DNA of 64,000 nt from Drosophila miranda (taxonomy: Eukaryota > Arthropoda > Insecta > Diptera > Drosophilidae), in contig NW_022881614.1 in the NCBI RefSeq assembly GCF_003369915.1, forward strand, positions 7,461,001 through 7,525,000, read 5' to 3'. The notes beneath the pieces are model-generated. The model searched no databases and was not told the origin of the DNA. It saw only the letters and a list, made by a program, of their open reading frames with translations. The translations under genes were made by a program, and so were the position numbers. Shown here one piece after another: positions 46,217 through 57,508 of the stretch. Position 1 is the first letter of the stretch. Every line of letters begins with the position of its first letter.

Positions 46217-47175
46217 CAGGAAAATATCTCCATAGAACCAGCAGAAGAGTCAATAAACGACTATATGAATATTGTATGCCCGTGGAAATCAATTAATTTT
46301 TTGCCCCAGCTGCTGGATGTTATACCACTTTGTGGGCTGCTAATTGAATTTGCCATATAATAATATACTCCAGTAAAATAATAAATAAATCCAGTGAACA
46401 ATGGTGCGATGAGTTTGAAAGAGAAAAGAGACACAGCCACATGTTCCATATCATGGACTTTGTCCCTGTGCAGACTAAATGAATTATGTTGCATGTCTAG
46501 CCATTTAGTGCCATAATTCAGAGCAATGTATAGCGGCACAGACAACACCCATCAGCCATCAGCCAACCAATAAAAAGGAAAGCCGGTGGGTACGGAACCT
46601 AAATTGCAGTCCAGACAAATTTCATTTGCATAGCGTAATTGGAAATTGTCGCGTGTGGAAAAAATACATAGAGCTTAAATGATTGAAAAACTATAATGAC
46701 TGATGAAGCTCAAAGCTGTAACAAAAGAGATATCTAAATAGAATCGACATAGAGTAAAATGGAAGGGATTTAGCTTAATTCTATGGCGGAATATATTAGG
46801 ATAATAATTAGGATAATTCATAGGGCATTCCCTGGACTACGCTCTCACTTCAATCTCTTACAATGATTGAGTGCGTCAAGACCATCACTTTGAGCTTCTG
46901 GTATTTTTTGGGCTGTTGATAAATATACTACCATGGTTTTAAAAAACATTATTCCATGCTTTCCGTTCTGCTGCTTTCCATTCTGCTGCTCTCTCCTTCA
47001 CCAGCACGAATTTTCGCGTGAGATGATACCTAGACTTTTCCGTCATGATAGGTACTCAGTAAAATTTTGTTTACTTAAAAAATTGATTTAAAAATTGTCT
47101 GCAAAAAATAATGTTTGAAAATCAGATTCTTTCAAACTTGGCGGTGCGAGTGCGGACCCAAGCCCCTTCCACATA
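46217..47175. other. Non-coding spacer
   Basis: AT-rich sequence with no supported gene. A small duplicated TTCTGCTGCTTTCC/TTCTGCTGCTCTCT pair lies near 46967-46998. Confidence 0.4.
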
Positions 47176-47484
47176 ATGGCCATTGCAGTGCGACTAGTGG
47201 AAGCTCTGACCCTGGTCACCATACTGGGGCTTATTATCTGTCTGAGCCTGACCGTGATCCTCGCCGAGCGTTCATCAGTTTGATCATGACGTTTCTTGAG
47301 GTGAGAATTGTACTTCTATTCGAAGGTTGCTAATACTCATTCTCTAATGATTCTGCAGCCAGCTGCGAATATAGCACAGTTTGGGCTGCATGTTATTGAG
47401 AAAATTCTGGTGTATGGCCTGCTCAGCATATTGCGTTTTGTCAATACGGTGGCCAAAACTCTGCGTATTACTGGTCTGGCCTGA
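47176..47484 (+). CDS. Small membrane or secreted peptide gene, two exons, frame interrupted
   Basis: Exon 1 begins at ATG 47176 and encodes a hydrophobic segment (MAIAVRLVEALTLVTILG...) that looks like a signal anchor, ending at TGA 47281-47283 after 35 residues. Two bases later an ATG (47286) opens a second frame, which continues through a 58-nt GT/AG intron (47301-47358) to TGA 47482-47484, giving 46 residues with an amphipathic or hydrophobic middle (HVIEKILVYGLLSILRF). A poly(A) signal follows at 47514. One base at the TTT of 47279-47281 would fuse both into a single protein of about 83 residues. This is either a two-cistron gene or a single gene with a 1-bp loss. The family is not recognised. 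Confidence 0.5.
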
Positions 47485-48444
47485 GGATCGCCTTCCCCAT
47501 GTCAAAAGTTGCCAATAAATTTGTTGTTTTATTTTTTCGTTTCCCTTCTATACTCGTACTCGCAAAATCCTCGATTGGGCATCGAAAGCAAAGCCGCACA
47601 CTAATATTCAATCAAACAATTTTACGCCCCAATAAACTTTTCTAACCTGCGGCGGCCCCAACAAGACTGCAACAAATCAAATAAAACAACACAAAACTCC
47701 GCTCAATTGCAGCAAATTTGAGCTTGGCCAGAGGAGGACGAGAAACCGTCGGTACAACAAAATGTTTTTACCACAAAAGCCAATTTTAGACGCCGCACAT
47801 TTGCACTGCGCTCGAGGATGAACATAATTTTTGGTGCCTTTCCTATACCCTTAAGAAAGGGTATGGCAATTATTGGCAGCAGCTTGTTCTGTGTAAGGGG
47901 GTCTCATGTGTGTTGGAAGTCGAATCCCTTACATGGTCCCTCAGTCTTGGTGATACGATACGATCCGATACGGTCCGATACGATCCGAGTGTAGGTGTCT
48001 GCAGCGGTTGCTAGGGCTGGATCCATTGGAGTATGAGTATTTTTTGATTTAGTGGCAATTTCGTGGAATGGCCCAAGGGTAGACTTGAAAACAGCAGATT
48101 ACAGGCGGAAATTGAAGCGAGAGTGGAGCTAACAAGCCGAAACTGGAGCAACCAGAGGCTCCACTGAAGTGAGCCGAGTCGAAAGATACAGAGATTAAGA
48201 GAACCAATTACCAGAAACCCTGCAGAAAGCCAAGAATCCAATACAGAGAAAGCAATGTATTACGTATGTACATATTACTTGGAATAAATGTTGTTGTTCT
48301 ACGTAAAACTCGTTTGAATCATCCAAGTAGAACAAACATGTTTGTGGAACTTGGAAAAGGCTGTTTTTTCATGGGCTCTGGGAAAAATCGCCTTTATTGC
48401 TCGTATTACTCGTAATATATAAGTGGAAAATATAGCGTGTAATC
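47485..48444. other. Non-coding spacer
   Basis: Contains the AATAAA at 47514-47519 and a cryptic CGATACGATC-type repeat near 47951-47989. No gene is supported. Confidence 0.4.
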
Positions 48445-49539
48445 TTAGATCAATTTATTAGCTTCCTCAACTTCAGGACCTTCAGTGACCTGTCCTCCCG
48501 CTGAGGTGCTCTCCGATTCTGCCACAGGCTGCTCGCTGGTACTGGTGGAGGAGACTGGTTCGGCCGGCTCTTCAGCCTGGGAACAGGCGCAGGCATCGCG
48601 GGTATTTTTCTCGATCCATTCGTTGAAGTTGCTCACACGAGTATAAACGCCGGGGGAATTGGGCTTGACACAGCCCTCGCCCCAGGACACAACGCCCGCC
48701 AGTTGATAGGCTTGTCCGGCGCCCAGGACATGCATGGGTCCACCGCTGTCGCCCTGGCAGGAGTCCTTGCCGCCCTGATCCACCAACCCAGCACAGATCA
48801 TGTTGTCGGTGATTTTGTCGCCGTAGTTGCTGTCCCGGCACTCCTGTTGCGTGAGTATGGGCACCTCCACTTCCTGCAGGGTGTCTGAAACAGGTCCGCC
48901 CTCGCTCAGGGCGCCCCAGCCGGTGACGACAGCCGTTTGACCGGCATAGTTCTCACTGGGCGTGGGCAGGCAGACGGGATGCATGTCGATGCCTAGGTGC
49001 ACGGGCTCGCTAAAGCGAATCAGGGCAATGTCGCTGTCGAAGGTGCGGGTGCTGTAGCCGGGATGGATGAACACACGCGCCACACGCCTGTCCACGATCT
49101 TCACATTGCTGTCCATTCGATTGTGCTCCAGCAGGCGGACCGTGATCAGACGGTGGTAGAACCCGTTGACGCAGTGCGCCGCGGTCACGGCGTACTGGTC
49201 GTTGACCAGCGATGCGCCGCAGTAGAAGCTGCCGAACCACATCAGCATGGCCATCCAGGGATACTCGTGCACTTCCGTCTCCTGGCCCCCGACGATGCGG
49301 TGGCGCGTGTTGATGTTACCGCAGGCGCAGGCCGCGCACTCCCTCTTGGCCGGGACACTGGAGTCGGAGTACTCCGGCCCCAGGATCGAAGTGATCCAGT
49401 CGAGGAAGCTGTTCTGTCTGATATTGCTCAGCGACTCCAGAATCTTGGCTGGCTCTGCGGAGCTACGCAGACGGGGCGTGGCAAAACCCACATCGCCCAG
49501 AGCCACCACAACGAGGAGCAGCAGACAAATGTACCTCAA
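48445..49539 (-). CDS. CG4386: Secreted trypsin-like serine protease (CG4386)
   Basis: Zymogen of about 364 residues in one exon. It has a hydrophobic signal (RYICLLLLVVVALG), a pro-segment of about 65 residues, a Cys-rich stretch (CAACACGN) that likely tethers pro- and catalytic parts, and the activation site R/IVGG. The catalytic triad is His in TAAHC, Asp in DSDIALI and Ser in GDSGGP, and the C-terminal tail is Ser/Glu-rich. The Asp before the catalytic Ser region ([11 protein letters not shown]) predicts trypsin-like Arg/Lys specificity. The first codon is TTG where ATG is expected; a stop (TAG) lies directly upstream in frame, with an AG that could be a splice acceptor. So either the start lies in an unseen upstream exon or the ATG has mutated. 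It is similar to the protease at 50008-51228, a tandem duplicate. Confidence 0.88.
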   Translation of the reverse strand: MRYICLLLLVVVALGDVGFATPRLRSSAEPAKILESLSNIRQNSFLDWITSILGPEYSDSSVPAKRECAACACGNINTRHRIVGGQETEVHEYPWMAMLMWFGSFYCGASLVNDQYAVTAAHCVNGFYHRLITVRLLEHNRMDSNVKIVDRRVARVFIHPGYSTRTFDSDIALIRFSEPVHLGIDMHPVCLPTPSENYAGQTAVVTGWGALSEGGPVSDTLQEVEVPILTQQECRDSNYGDKITDNMICAGLVDQGGKDSCQGDSGGPMHVLGAGQAYQLAGVVSWGEGCVKPNSPGVYTRVSNFNEWIEKNTRDACACSQAEEPAEPVSSTSTSEQPVAESESTSAGGQVTEGPEVEEANKLI

Positions 49540-50007
49540 CTAACCGAAAGCGTCCTGGCCAAGACCACGGTCAGAAAGATGACTACAAATAGAACCAAGA
49601 ACTAGAACCGGCTGAAGAACCAGAAGAACCGGCTTCAGGGAAAGGTGAATGCCTTTCCATGTAGCGAATTTTCTTTTAATCAATAAATATAGAACAGCTT
49701 GACAATATGATCTTCGACAGAGCCGAAGCTGGAATACTCTGGCAGAGAAGGAAGACGATTTCATTGAACTTTCTAGCGGGGATCCATATCTCAAGAAAGT
49801 CTTAAGCTTTTTTCTTTGGGAAAAAGCCCTACTTTCTTCAGATATAAGTTGTTTTTGTTACAGAAACAATAGGTTTTGTCATAATGAAATCCTATCTTTC
49901 AATCGACAGTTTTGCTGAGGATAAATTGGGTTTTGGGTCTCCATTCGCCGCTCATCTTCGCTGGCCAGAGTATTAAAGCAAGACTACTGAACACGCTAGA
50001 ACTAGAA
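49540..50007. other. Spacer between the two proteases
   Basis: The 3' side of the upstream protease and the 5' side of CG4386. No separate gene. A possible splice acceptor for CG4386 is the AG just before 49539 on the minus strand. Confidence 0.4.
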
Positions 50008-51228
50008 CTACTTGATCTTCTTGGTCTCCTGCTGGCAGAGGCAAGCCTGTTTGGTGAGATTCTTGATCCAGGTCCCGTAGCGATTCACGCGGGCATAGAC
50101 ACCAGGATAACCTGACTTGGCACAGCCCTCGCCCCAAGAGACAACACCGGCGATCTGATGCTCTCGCGTTCCGCTGGCCACGATATGAAGCGGACCGCCG
50201 CTGTCGCCCTGGCAGGAATCCTTGCCACCCTCGTCGTAGCCGCCGCAAAGCATGTTGTCCGTGATTTTGTTGCCGTAACGACTCTTGCGGCACGCGTCCT
50301 GCGACAGTATGGGCACCTGCACCTCCTAAAGGAAACAAAAGATGAACATTTTAGTCGGAAAGCCAGTCTCCGATGGAGAATAATGCTCACCTGAAGTGTG
50401 TGCGAGGTGGGACCGCCAACCTTGAGGGCGCCCCAGCCAGTGACGATGCCCGTCTCCCCTTGAAGCTTCTACCCGGCGTGGGCATGCACACGGGATGCAG
50501 CACCTCATCGAACTGCACGGGCTCGTCCAGCTTAATGATGGCTATGTCGTTGTCGTAGTTTCGGGCATTGTACTTGGGATGTGTGATCACCTCCGCGACA
50601 TTCCGGTCGATCTTTTGGGTGTGGGACATCTTCCGGTTGTGGTCCAGCAGGCGCACGGTGATCCGCTCCCGACGGAAGCCGTATACACAGTGAGAGGCAG
50701 TGAGCAGGAACTGGTCGTTGAGCAGCGAGGCGGCGCAGTAGAAGCGACCGCCGTAGAGGAGCATGGCTACCCAGGGGTACTGGTGCACCTCCGTCTCCTG
50801 GCCCCCGACAATCCGCTTCTGGATGTTGGCTATCCCGCAGACACAGTCGGTGCAGTTGCGCGGCCTGGTGGTGGTGGTGCTGGAGGAGGGCGCTGGCGTC
50901 GTCGAGGTGGTGGTGCTGCTCGCGGGCTCCGGCTTCGTGGAGCTGCTGCTCAGGGTGGCCAGCGTGGCGTTCTCGGCATCGGAACTGCCCGGACGTTGAG
51001 GCAACAGCGATAGCACCCACTGGATGAAGGTGTTCTGGGACTGCTTTAGAAGGGGCGAAACCGGTGTGGCTTCCGGACGAGATGGCTGCTCCTCGGCAAA
51101 GGTTTTGATTTGGCTGTGGCTTTGCTTTCTCCAGAGCTTTCTCCACCGACTGCCGTGGCTAGTGGCGAACTAAACAGGCAGAAACGATATTTGAAAGCCA
51201 GCCAGCCCCATTTCACCCGAATTCCCAT
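50008..51228 (-). CDS. Trypsin-like serine protease, tandem paralogue of CG4386, frameshifted
   Basis: Secreted zymogen-type protease, possibly the orthologue of CG18735. Minus-strand exons run from about 51100 to 50391 and from 50325 to 50008, separated by a 65-nt GT/AG intron (50390-50326). Visible: [15 protein letters not shown] (homologous to the CG4386 pro-segment), a Ser/Thr-rich linker, CTDCVCG, the activation site RIVGGQ, His in TASHC, Asp in DNDIAII and Ser in GDSGGP. A 1-bp loss in the C run at plus 50456-50459 shifts the frame just before VTGWGAL. The 5' end is unclear: either an intron ends at the AG before TTCGCC (near 51173), or a second 1-bp shift in the T run at 51103-51106 joins it to the ATG at 51228. 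Confidence 0.75.
50326..50390 (-). other. Intron in the second serine protease
   Basis: Minus-strand donor CAG/GTGAGC and acceptor TTTCCTTTAG/GAGGTG. Splicing restores LQ-EVQVPIL, matching the paralogue's LQEVEVPIL. Confidence 0.85.
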
Positions 51229-51569
51229 GGCCGAGCAACAAAAGTGGTTCTGACCGGTGGCACGTCCACTTTGCCAATCCGCACAACCTCAGTCGGTCGC
51301 TTGGTAGCTCGCACACTCAACCAGACAGCGCGATAGAGCGACAGAGATAGAGACCGAGACACTCTCCCATGCGGATTTGCATTTGTATTCTGCGCATGCG
51401 TGGGCGCCTCTGGGCACCCGGCTTGACCACACACAATCGCACCACACTCTCGGCCAGCGCCAGCAACCACTCATCATACTCATACTCTACTTTTGGATTG
51501 TGTTTTATTTTTTGCGCCACTGAAATAGCGAAAGTTTTATTTCCCGCTTCAAAATTTATTGAAATTCAT
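51229..51569. other. Upstream region of the protease pair
   Basis: Non-coding. It would contain the promoter of the second protease, but no clear core element is seen. Confidence 0.35.
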
Positions 51570-52658
51570 TTTTAAACCCGATACTCAAATGAGTATTGGG
51601 GTATATTAGATTTGTGGTAAAAGTGGATGTGTGTAACGTCCAGAAGGAATCGTTTCCGACCCCATAAAGTATATATATTCTTGATCAGCATCAATAGCCG
51701 AGTCGATTGAGCCATGTCTGTCTGTCCGTCTGTCCGTCCGTCCGTCTGTCCGTCTGTCCGTCCCTATTGGCGCCTAGTGCTCAAAAACGATTAGAGCTAG
51801 AGCAACGATGTTTTGGATCCATACTTCTGTGATATGCCACTGCTACAAAAATATTTCAAAACTTCGCCCCGTCCACTTCCGCCCCACAAAGGACGAAAAT
51901 CTGTGGCATCCACAATTTTAAAGATACGAGAAAACCAAAAACGCAGAATCGTAGAAAATGACCATATCTTTTAGACTGCAGAGTTTGAATAAGATCGTAT
52001 TATTATTATAGCCAGCATCAGGAAAACAATTTCATTTTTTCTAGCATAGCCGGATTCGCTTAGAGTAAAACATTAGCGCCTAGATCTCAGAGACTATAAA
52101 AGCTAGAGCAACCAAATTCGGTATCCACACTCCTAATATATCGGACCGAGACGAGTTTGTTTCAAAATTTCGCCACACCCCCTTCCGCCCCCGCAAAGGA
52201 CGAAAATCTGGGGATATTCAAAAATCTCAGAGACTATTAAGGCTAGAGTAACCAAATTTGGTATCCGCACTCCTGTTAGATCTCACTATAAAACGTATAT
52301 CTCAGAATTTCGCCCCACCCCTTTCCGCCCCCACAAAGGACGAAAATCTGTTGCATCCACAATATTGAGGATACGAGAAAACTAAAAACGCAGAATCATA
52401 GATAATGACCATATCTATCAGATTGCTGAATCTGTATCAGATCAGATCATTTTTAGAGCCAAAAGGAACAAATCAATTTGCACTGGCTACGCAGCCCCCG
52501 ACGTCACGCTCAGACTGATTTTCTGTCTCTCTCGCACGCACTCTTTGTCGTGTCGTTCAATATTAGCGGCGTCTGCCGGAGGAGAGCCATACTGACTTAG
52601 TATCGGGTATAACTGTAGAGTTGCGGTGTCCGCAGCAACTCACAACGCTCCCCCTCGT
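51570..52658 (+). mobile_element. INE-1: DINE-1/INE-1 copy J
   Basis: Near full-length copy in canonical orientation. The 5' motif is slightly altered (TTTAAACCCGATACTC), with (GTCC/GTCT)n at about 51718-51762 and the 3' hairpin at about 52617-52642. Confidence 0.9.
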
Positions 52659-55465
52659 TTTGTCTGAAGTTTGCACTAGATAAATCTGCTGCTGTCCGAC
52701 CCACTTAGAGGTGTTTCCTCTGTTTATTCCTTTCCCTTTGGCGACAGGAAAACAAATTAAACTTAAAAATAAATAGAAACGCAGAGACTAGAGCAAAGGG
52801 CTACGGCTACGCGTACCAGAGATTGGATCATGGGTGGGGCCACAGTTTAAGTTTAGTTGCTCGTAAAACTTTCACTTGACCCTTGTCAAGCCACTGGGGG
52901 CGATAGGTGGGTGGGAGTGTTGTGTTGTAATCAACAGAAAATTGGCACCAGTCAACAGTCCCAGTCCCAGTCGCAGTCGCAGTCCCACCCCCCTGCTATC
53001 TGTGTCAGCATCGCTTACTCTTAACATCCTTGGCGATCTGGGGGTGGCTCCATTGACCAACTGACTTAGTCAGAGGGTTGTTCTACTTTGCTTCCGTTCT
53101 GTTCTGGCTGATAAGTCTGCCAGTTCAATAAATCGCAGCATTACCCCAAAAATAGTTAGTAGATAGTTCAAGTCGTTTAGAGTGACTCAGAGCCTCCAGG
53201 GGCAGTGGCCCATTATCGTTCAGACGTGGTACAATCCAAACTAATGACCCCATGTAATCGTTTGCCATTTACTTTATCATTTACCAACATAAATTAGGAC
53301 TAGGGCCAGTGCCTGGCGCATTAAGTTATGGAGGGATTTATATACGTACCAGTATATGTATGCCGTCCAAATGCTAATTAAGTGGAGTGCAGAGAGCGGG
53401 CGCCACATGCCAAATATTTGCCACACCTGGCACCACAGCTTGGAGTCAGAGGCACGTGATCGTTAATTAAGCGGCAATCCAAATGCATTACATGTCCTAA
53501 GGCCCAGGTGCAGCCTTCGCGAGACTGGCCCATTCCATCTGGAACGGATTACGTGACTTTCTGAAAGTTCTTTAATTTTAAATCACAAATTTTGGGATGT
53601 TCCTCCCCTCCCATGGGACGCCTGTCCAACTAACACACTTTTCCGTACCCTTTCCGACCATTATTCAAACGCTTTTCGCACTGACCGGTTTTGGGTCACC
53701 AAAAAATTGGCAAATTTCCTTTAGAGCAAGTCATGCATTCCACTTCCTCTTTACATTTGTCTATCTCTCGCCAAAAAAAAGCGTAGCCAAAGAAATGAAT
53801 TTAATAGAAAACCATGAAGCACCAGGGTTGTTGCCCCTTGGCCACGGCCAGGGCCGTCAGTGTGGCGCCTGGCAACCCTGTTGGCGCCACACAGAATTCC
53901 TCTCCGCATTGCGTTCTGTCCGTTTTTATAGCATGTGATTGCTTAATTTATTTGTATATATTTGTAAAGTTCTATACTGAGGGGAGAAGAAGGTATAACC
54001 GGCACTGTCAGATACTCTGGTATGGTATGTAGTACCAGTCTCAGAAAAGACACTTTCTACGTTTCTATTTATTGTGCTATCTGTCTGGATTATTCCTGTT
54101 TGACATAAATACATTTGTATCATAAAAGCTAAAAAGCTAATCAAGGGTAGCCAAAGCTTCGACCATAGGAATGTCTCTAGAATTTGTCGTTTTTGTGAGG
54201 TTTTATATCTCGTTTGGAGCTGACCAAATGGTGCCAAGTAGACGCTATGCGCCAAGAATAGTTAAACGTTTGCCAACTGCAATGTAAATTGGTTGCACTT
54301 CCGGAATATGCGTTAATAGAGAGGATACAGATGGATAGATACAATGCTAGTAGCAGTAGCTTCATTCAAGCAGATTATCCCAAAAGATTTCCCATTTATA
54401 TAACTGAATTAAAAGCATTTCTCTAGTTCTTTGACCTCAAATCGAGTTTGGTTACGGCACGAAAAGAGGCGAGTAAAAATATTTTCGCATCCACGTAACC
54501 ATAAATCATTCGGCGTAAACCCCTGTAACAAATTTGTATGCATGCAAATCAATTGTGCAATTGTTTCTATGAGAGAATAAATAAAAAATAAGCCCCCTCT
54601 AGCAGGGGAAGCGACTGGTGGGCGAGGATCCAGGGAGTAAGGACTGCAAACAAGTTGGAAGCCATAAATAAATATCGCTTAAGCCCAGATACCAACATAG
54701 AATATAAATTTGCTCTCCCCTCCCTCCCTGTTTGTAAAACAATCAACTTTATTTTGTAAAAATTCAATTTAAATAATGCCGCGGCTCTATGTGTATCGCT
54801 TTCTCTATGTTTTGAATGTTTTGTATTTTTTGTGGCTGAACAAATTCGATTGTCGGGGTTTAGTCGAATGCCAGATGTTTGTTTTTTTGAAGGTACTCGA
54901 TTTTGGTTGGATTATTTGATTAAGCAAAGATGGGTGCCTCTCACACTGGCATATATTTGCACTCTCTATCCAACTACCTTTCAAAAACAATCGTCGAAAA
55001 GACCCCCAAGTTATCTTTAATTATTTCACCTTTTAAAAACTTCTTAATATTCATTACTTTTACATAAATACACTGCATAATTTTTGTAGTGTTTTGCTTT
55101 TGTTCTGTATGCTGCTAAAATTAAATTGAATTTGCTGCTCGAGTTAATTTAATTTCCTGTGGACACGATGCGACACGAACTAATAAAACGACAAAGACAC
55201 GTACGCACCTCAGACAGAGCTGCCGATGATGATGACGAAGTGGGCTCCGTTGGTTGCTCTTTCGCCGCACTGTCCGCGTCCATGCCACATGTGTTGCAAT
55301 TTGCTGTCGAGGCTGGAGCGCAAGCTGATGCGGAAATTACATCGAATTATCTGGAAAAAAAGGGAGAAAGTACTTTAAGAACCGAGTTTAATCTTTACAA
55401 GTAAACGGATTTTATTTCTCAGCCAAAATATGTTTAAGTACTTTCGGATACCCTAGGTATCGATA
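52659..55465. other. Non-coding region between DINE-1 J and the PP1 cluster
   Basis: No gene is recognised. A hexamer-like CAGTCC/CAGTCG tract is at about 52960-52986. A possible minus-strand exon at about 55200-55350 is discussed in the findings. Confidence 0.4.
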
Positions 55466-56445
55466 CTAATATTCACTGGAGCGTTGGAAGCGAGGTGGTT
55501 TAATGGCATTTTTAATCCTCATGGCAGCCCTGAAGACTTTGCCACTCTCCCGAGGACCCAGCCGAATCGAAGTAGAGGTGTGTGGAGTGGAGTTCTTTGC
55601 CGGATAGATGTCGAAAGTAATGGTTAGATTTTCAGCGATCTTCATGGTGGCTCCGGAATTTTCAAAGGTGCCACAGTAGTTGGGGGCCGAGAAGATGGTG
55701 ACCAGTTGGCGCTTGGCAAAGAACTCATAGCCATCCTCCACGCCCTGGTGGGCCCGACAGATGAGATCGAAGTCATTGCGGACGAGGAACCGCTCGATCG
55801 TGTCCCGACCAAAAGATATGCTCATGCCCCGCTTGTTCGGCGTCCACCCATAGGCCGTGTGATGCGGATCGGACCACAGCAGGTCGCAGAGCAGGCCCTC
55901 GTTGGGTATTTCGGTGGGGCGCTTCAGCTGGTTGATCTGCTCGATGCAGCTCAGGTGGGGACTTAGGCCGCCGTGGCAGCAGAATACCCGCTTCGAGACG
56001 ATCGCCGCCACTGGCATGCAGTTGTAGCAGTCGACGGAGGTCTTCCACAGCTTGACCGTGTAGCGGCGCTTGCATTCGTCGAAAAAGCCGTAGACCTGGT
56101 TGAGCACCTCGCTCTCATGGTTGCCGCGAAGCAGGAAGATCTTGTCCGAGTAGCAGATTTTGTAGCAGAAGAGCAGCGTAATGGTCTCCACGGAGCGGTG
56201 GCCCGGTCTACGTAGTCGCCGAGGATTCGCAGGAGGTCCTCGAACTGTCCGTGTAGATCGCCCACAATGCAGATGGGGGCGTCCACCCGCAGGCACATCG
56301 CCTCCTACAGGAAGACACTGCGGACCATATGGCAGACACTCGCTATATCCTTTTGGCTGATCGGCCGCTTCGATCAGCGAAGGCGTCCGCACACGAGGGT
56401 TCGTATGATGTCCTCGATGTTTGGCTTGCGCAAAAATAAGCTCAT
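55466..56445 (-). pseudogene. PP1-like Ser/Thr phosphatase pseudogene
   Basis: Intronless relic of a PP1-family catalytic subunit. From ATG 56445 the frame reads [17 protein letters not shown] but is cut by TGA at 56374-56376 and TAG at 56305-56307. GDLHGQ follows. Then about 15 codons are missing between LLRI and LGDYVDR (junction near 56215-56221), and one base is lost in the CCC at 56202-56204. The last 230 residues are intact: [36 protein letters not shown]. Two nonsense codons, a deletion and a shift make this a real pseudogene rather than a sequencing artefact. The first of four PP1-like genes within 4.7 kb. Confidence 0.88.
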
Positions 56446-56548
56446 ATTCAGTTTATAGTTGTGTTGTATATTGAAAAATGCAGTGCAATGCAGTGAGTAA
56501 GTGAAGTGTAAGGAAGAGAATACTTTTTCCCACAATTTTCATATCGTG

Positions 56549-57508
56549 TCAGCCCATCAACATGTTCGGTGTGGCCCCCTCCGTCATGGGTCTCTTGTTG
56601 TGATGAGCGTCGTGCATCTTGGGCTTCATCACCACCAGTGTGATGTTGAGATCGGGGTCCACGCACATCATGGCGCCGGCATTGTCGTACTCTCCGCAGT
56701 AGTTGACCGCCGAGAAGACGGTGATGAGCTGCCTCTTGGCAAAGAACTCGTAGCCATCCTCGACGACCTGATGAGCACGGCAGACCAGATCAAAGTTGAA
56801 CCTCGTGAGGAACGCCTCCACCTGCTCCACGCCAAAGGTGAAGCTCACGCCACGCGAGTTCTTCGTCCAGGTGCTGACGGTCGGATCCGGATCGGACCAG
56901 AGCAGGTCGCACAGCAGCCCGTTCTGCTTGATCTCCGCTGGCCGCTCGATGTTGCGTATGTCGGAAAGTTGGTGCAGGGAGGGACTCAGCCCGCCATGGC
57001 AGCAAAATATCTTCGAGTCGATCACGGCCGCCACGGGCAGGCAGTTGTAGCAGTCGACAAAGTTCTTCCACAGGCGCACTGTGAAGCGGCGCTTGCACTC
57101 GTCGTAGAACCCGTAGTAGTGGTTGATGCTGGCCGACTCGTGGTTGCCGCGCAGCAGGTGAACGCTTGACGGGTAGCGCACCTTGTAGGCAAGCAGTAGG
57201 GTCAGGGTCTCCACCGAGTGCTGGCCCCGATCCACGTAGTCCCCCAGCAGCAGGTAACGTTTGGTCGGTGGATGCCCCGATGTCTCAAAGTAGCGCAGAA
57301 GGTCCCGGAACTGGCCGTGTATGTCCCCGATGACATTGACGGGCGGCTGCACCGCAAGCAGCATGGGCTCCGACAGCAGCACTTGGCGGGCCACGTTCAG
57401 CATCGCCACCATGTCCGTCTCCGGAACCTGCAACCGTTTGTCAGCCTTCCAGTTCACCAGCGACGTAATCATTTCGTCCAGCTTCTTTTGCAGTATTGAT
57501 CGTTCCAT
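56549..57508 (-). CDS. PP1-like Ser/Thr phosphatase (319 residues, intronless)
   Basis: Complete catalytic subunit. GDIHGQ is at residues 61-66, GDYVDRG at 89-95 and GNHE at 121-124; FCCHGGLSP and [14 protein letters not shown] follow further on. All residues that hold the two active-site metals in PP1 are present. The C-terminus (after NAGAMM) diverges from housekeeping PP1. It starts at ATG 57508, 474 bp head-to-head from the next gene. Divergent intronless PP1 paralogues in flies are usually male-germline genes (PpY-55A, PpN58A, PpD5/6 type); I infer the same here, but which one is not certain. Confidence 0.9.
   Translation of the reverse strand: MERSILQKKLDEMITSLVNWKADKRLQVPETDMVAMLNVARQVLLSEPMLLAVQPPVNVIGDIHGQFRDLLRYFETSGHPPTKRYLLLGDYVDRGQHSVETLTLLLAYKVRYPSSVHLLRGNHESASINHYYGFYDECKRRFTVRLWKNFVDCYNCLPVAAVIDSKIFCCHGGLSPSLHQLSDIRNIERPAEIKQNGLLCDLLWSDPDPTVSTWTKNSRGVSFTFGVEQVEAFLTRFNFDLVCRAHQVVEDGYEFFAKRQLITVFSAVNYCGEYDNAGAMMCVDPDLNITLVVMKPKMHDAHHNKRPMTEGATPNMLMG

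Noticed and set aside
48997-49605. 202-residue frame opposite CG4386, and similar frames opposite the PP1 genes and the DUF753 gene
   Set aside because: Antisense shadows of high-GC coding sequence; the other strand has clear protein families.
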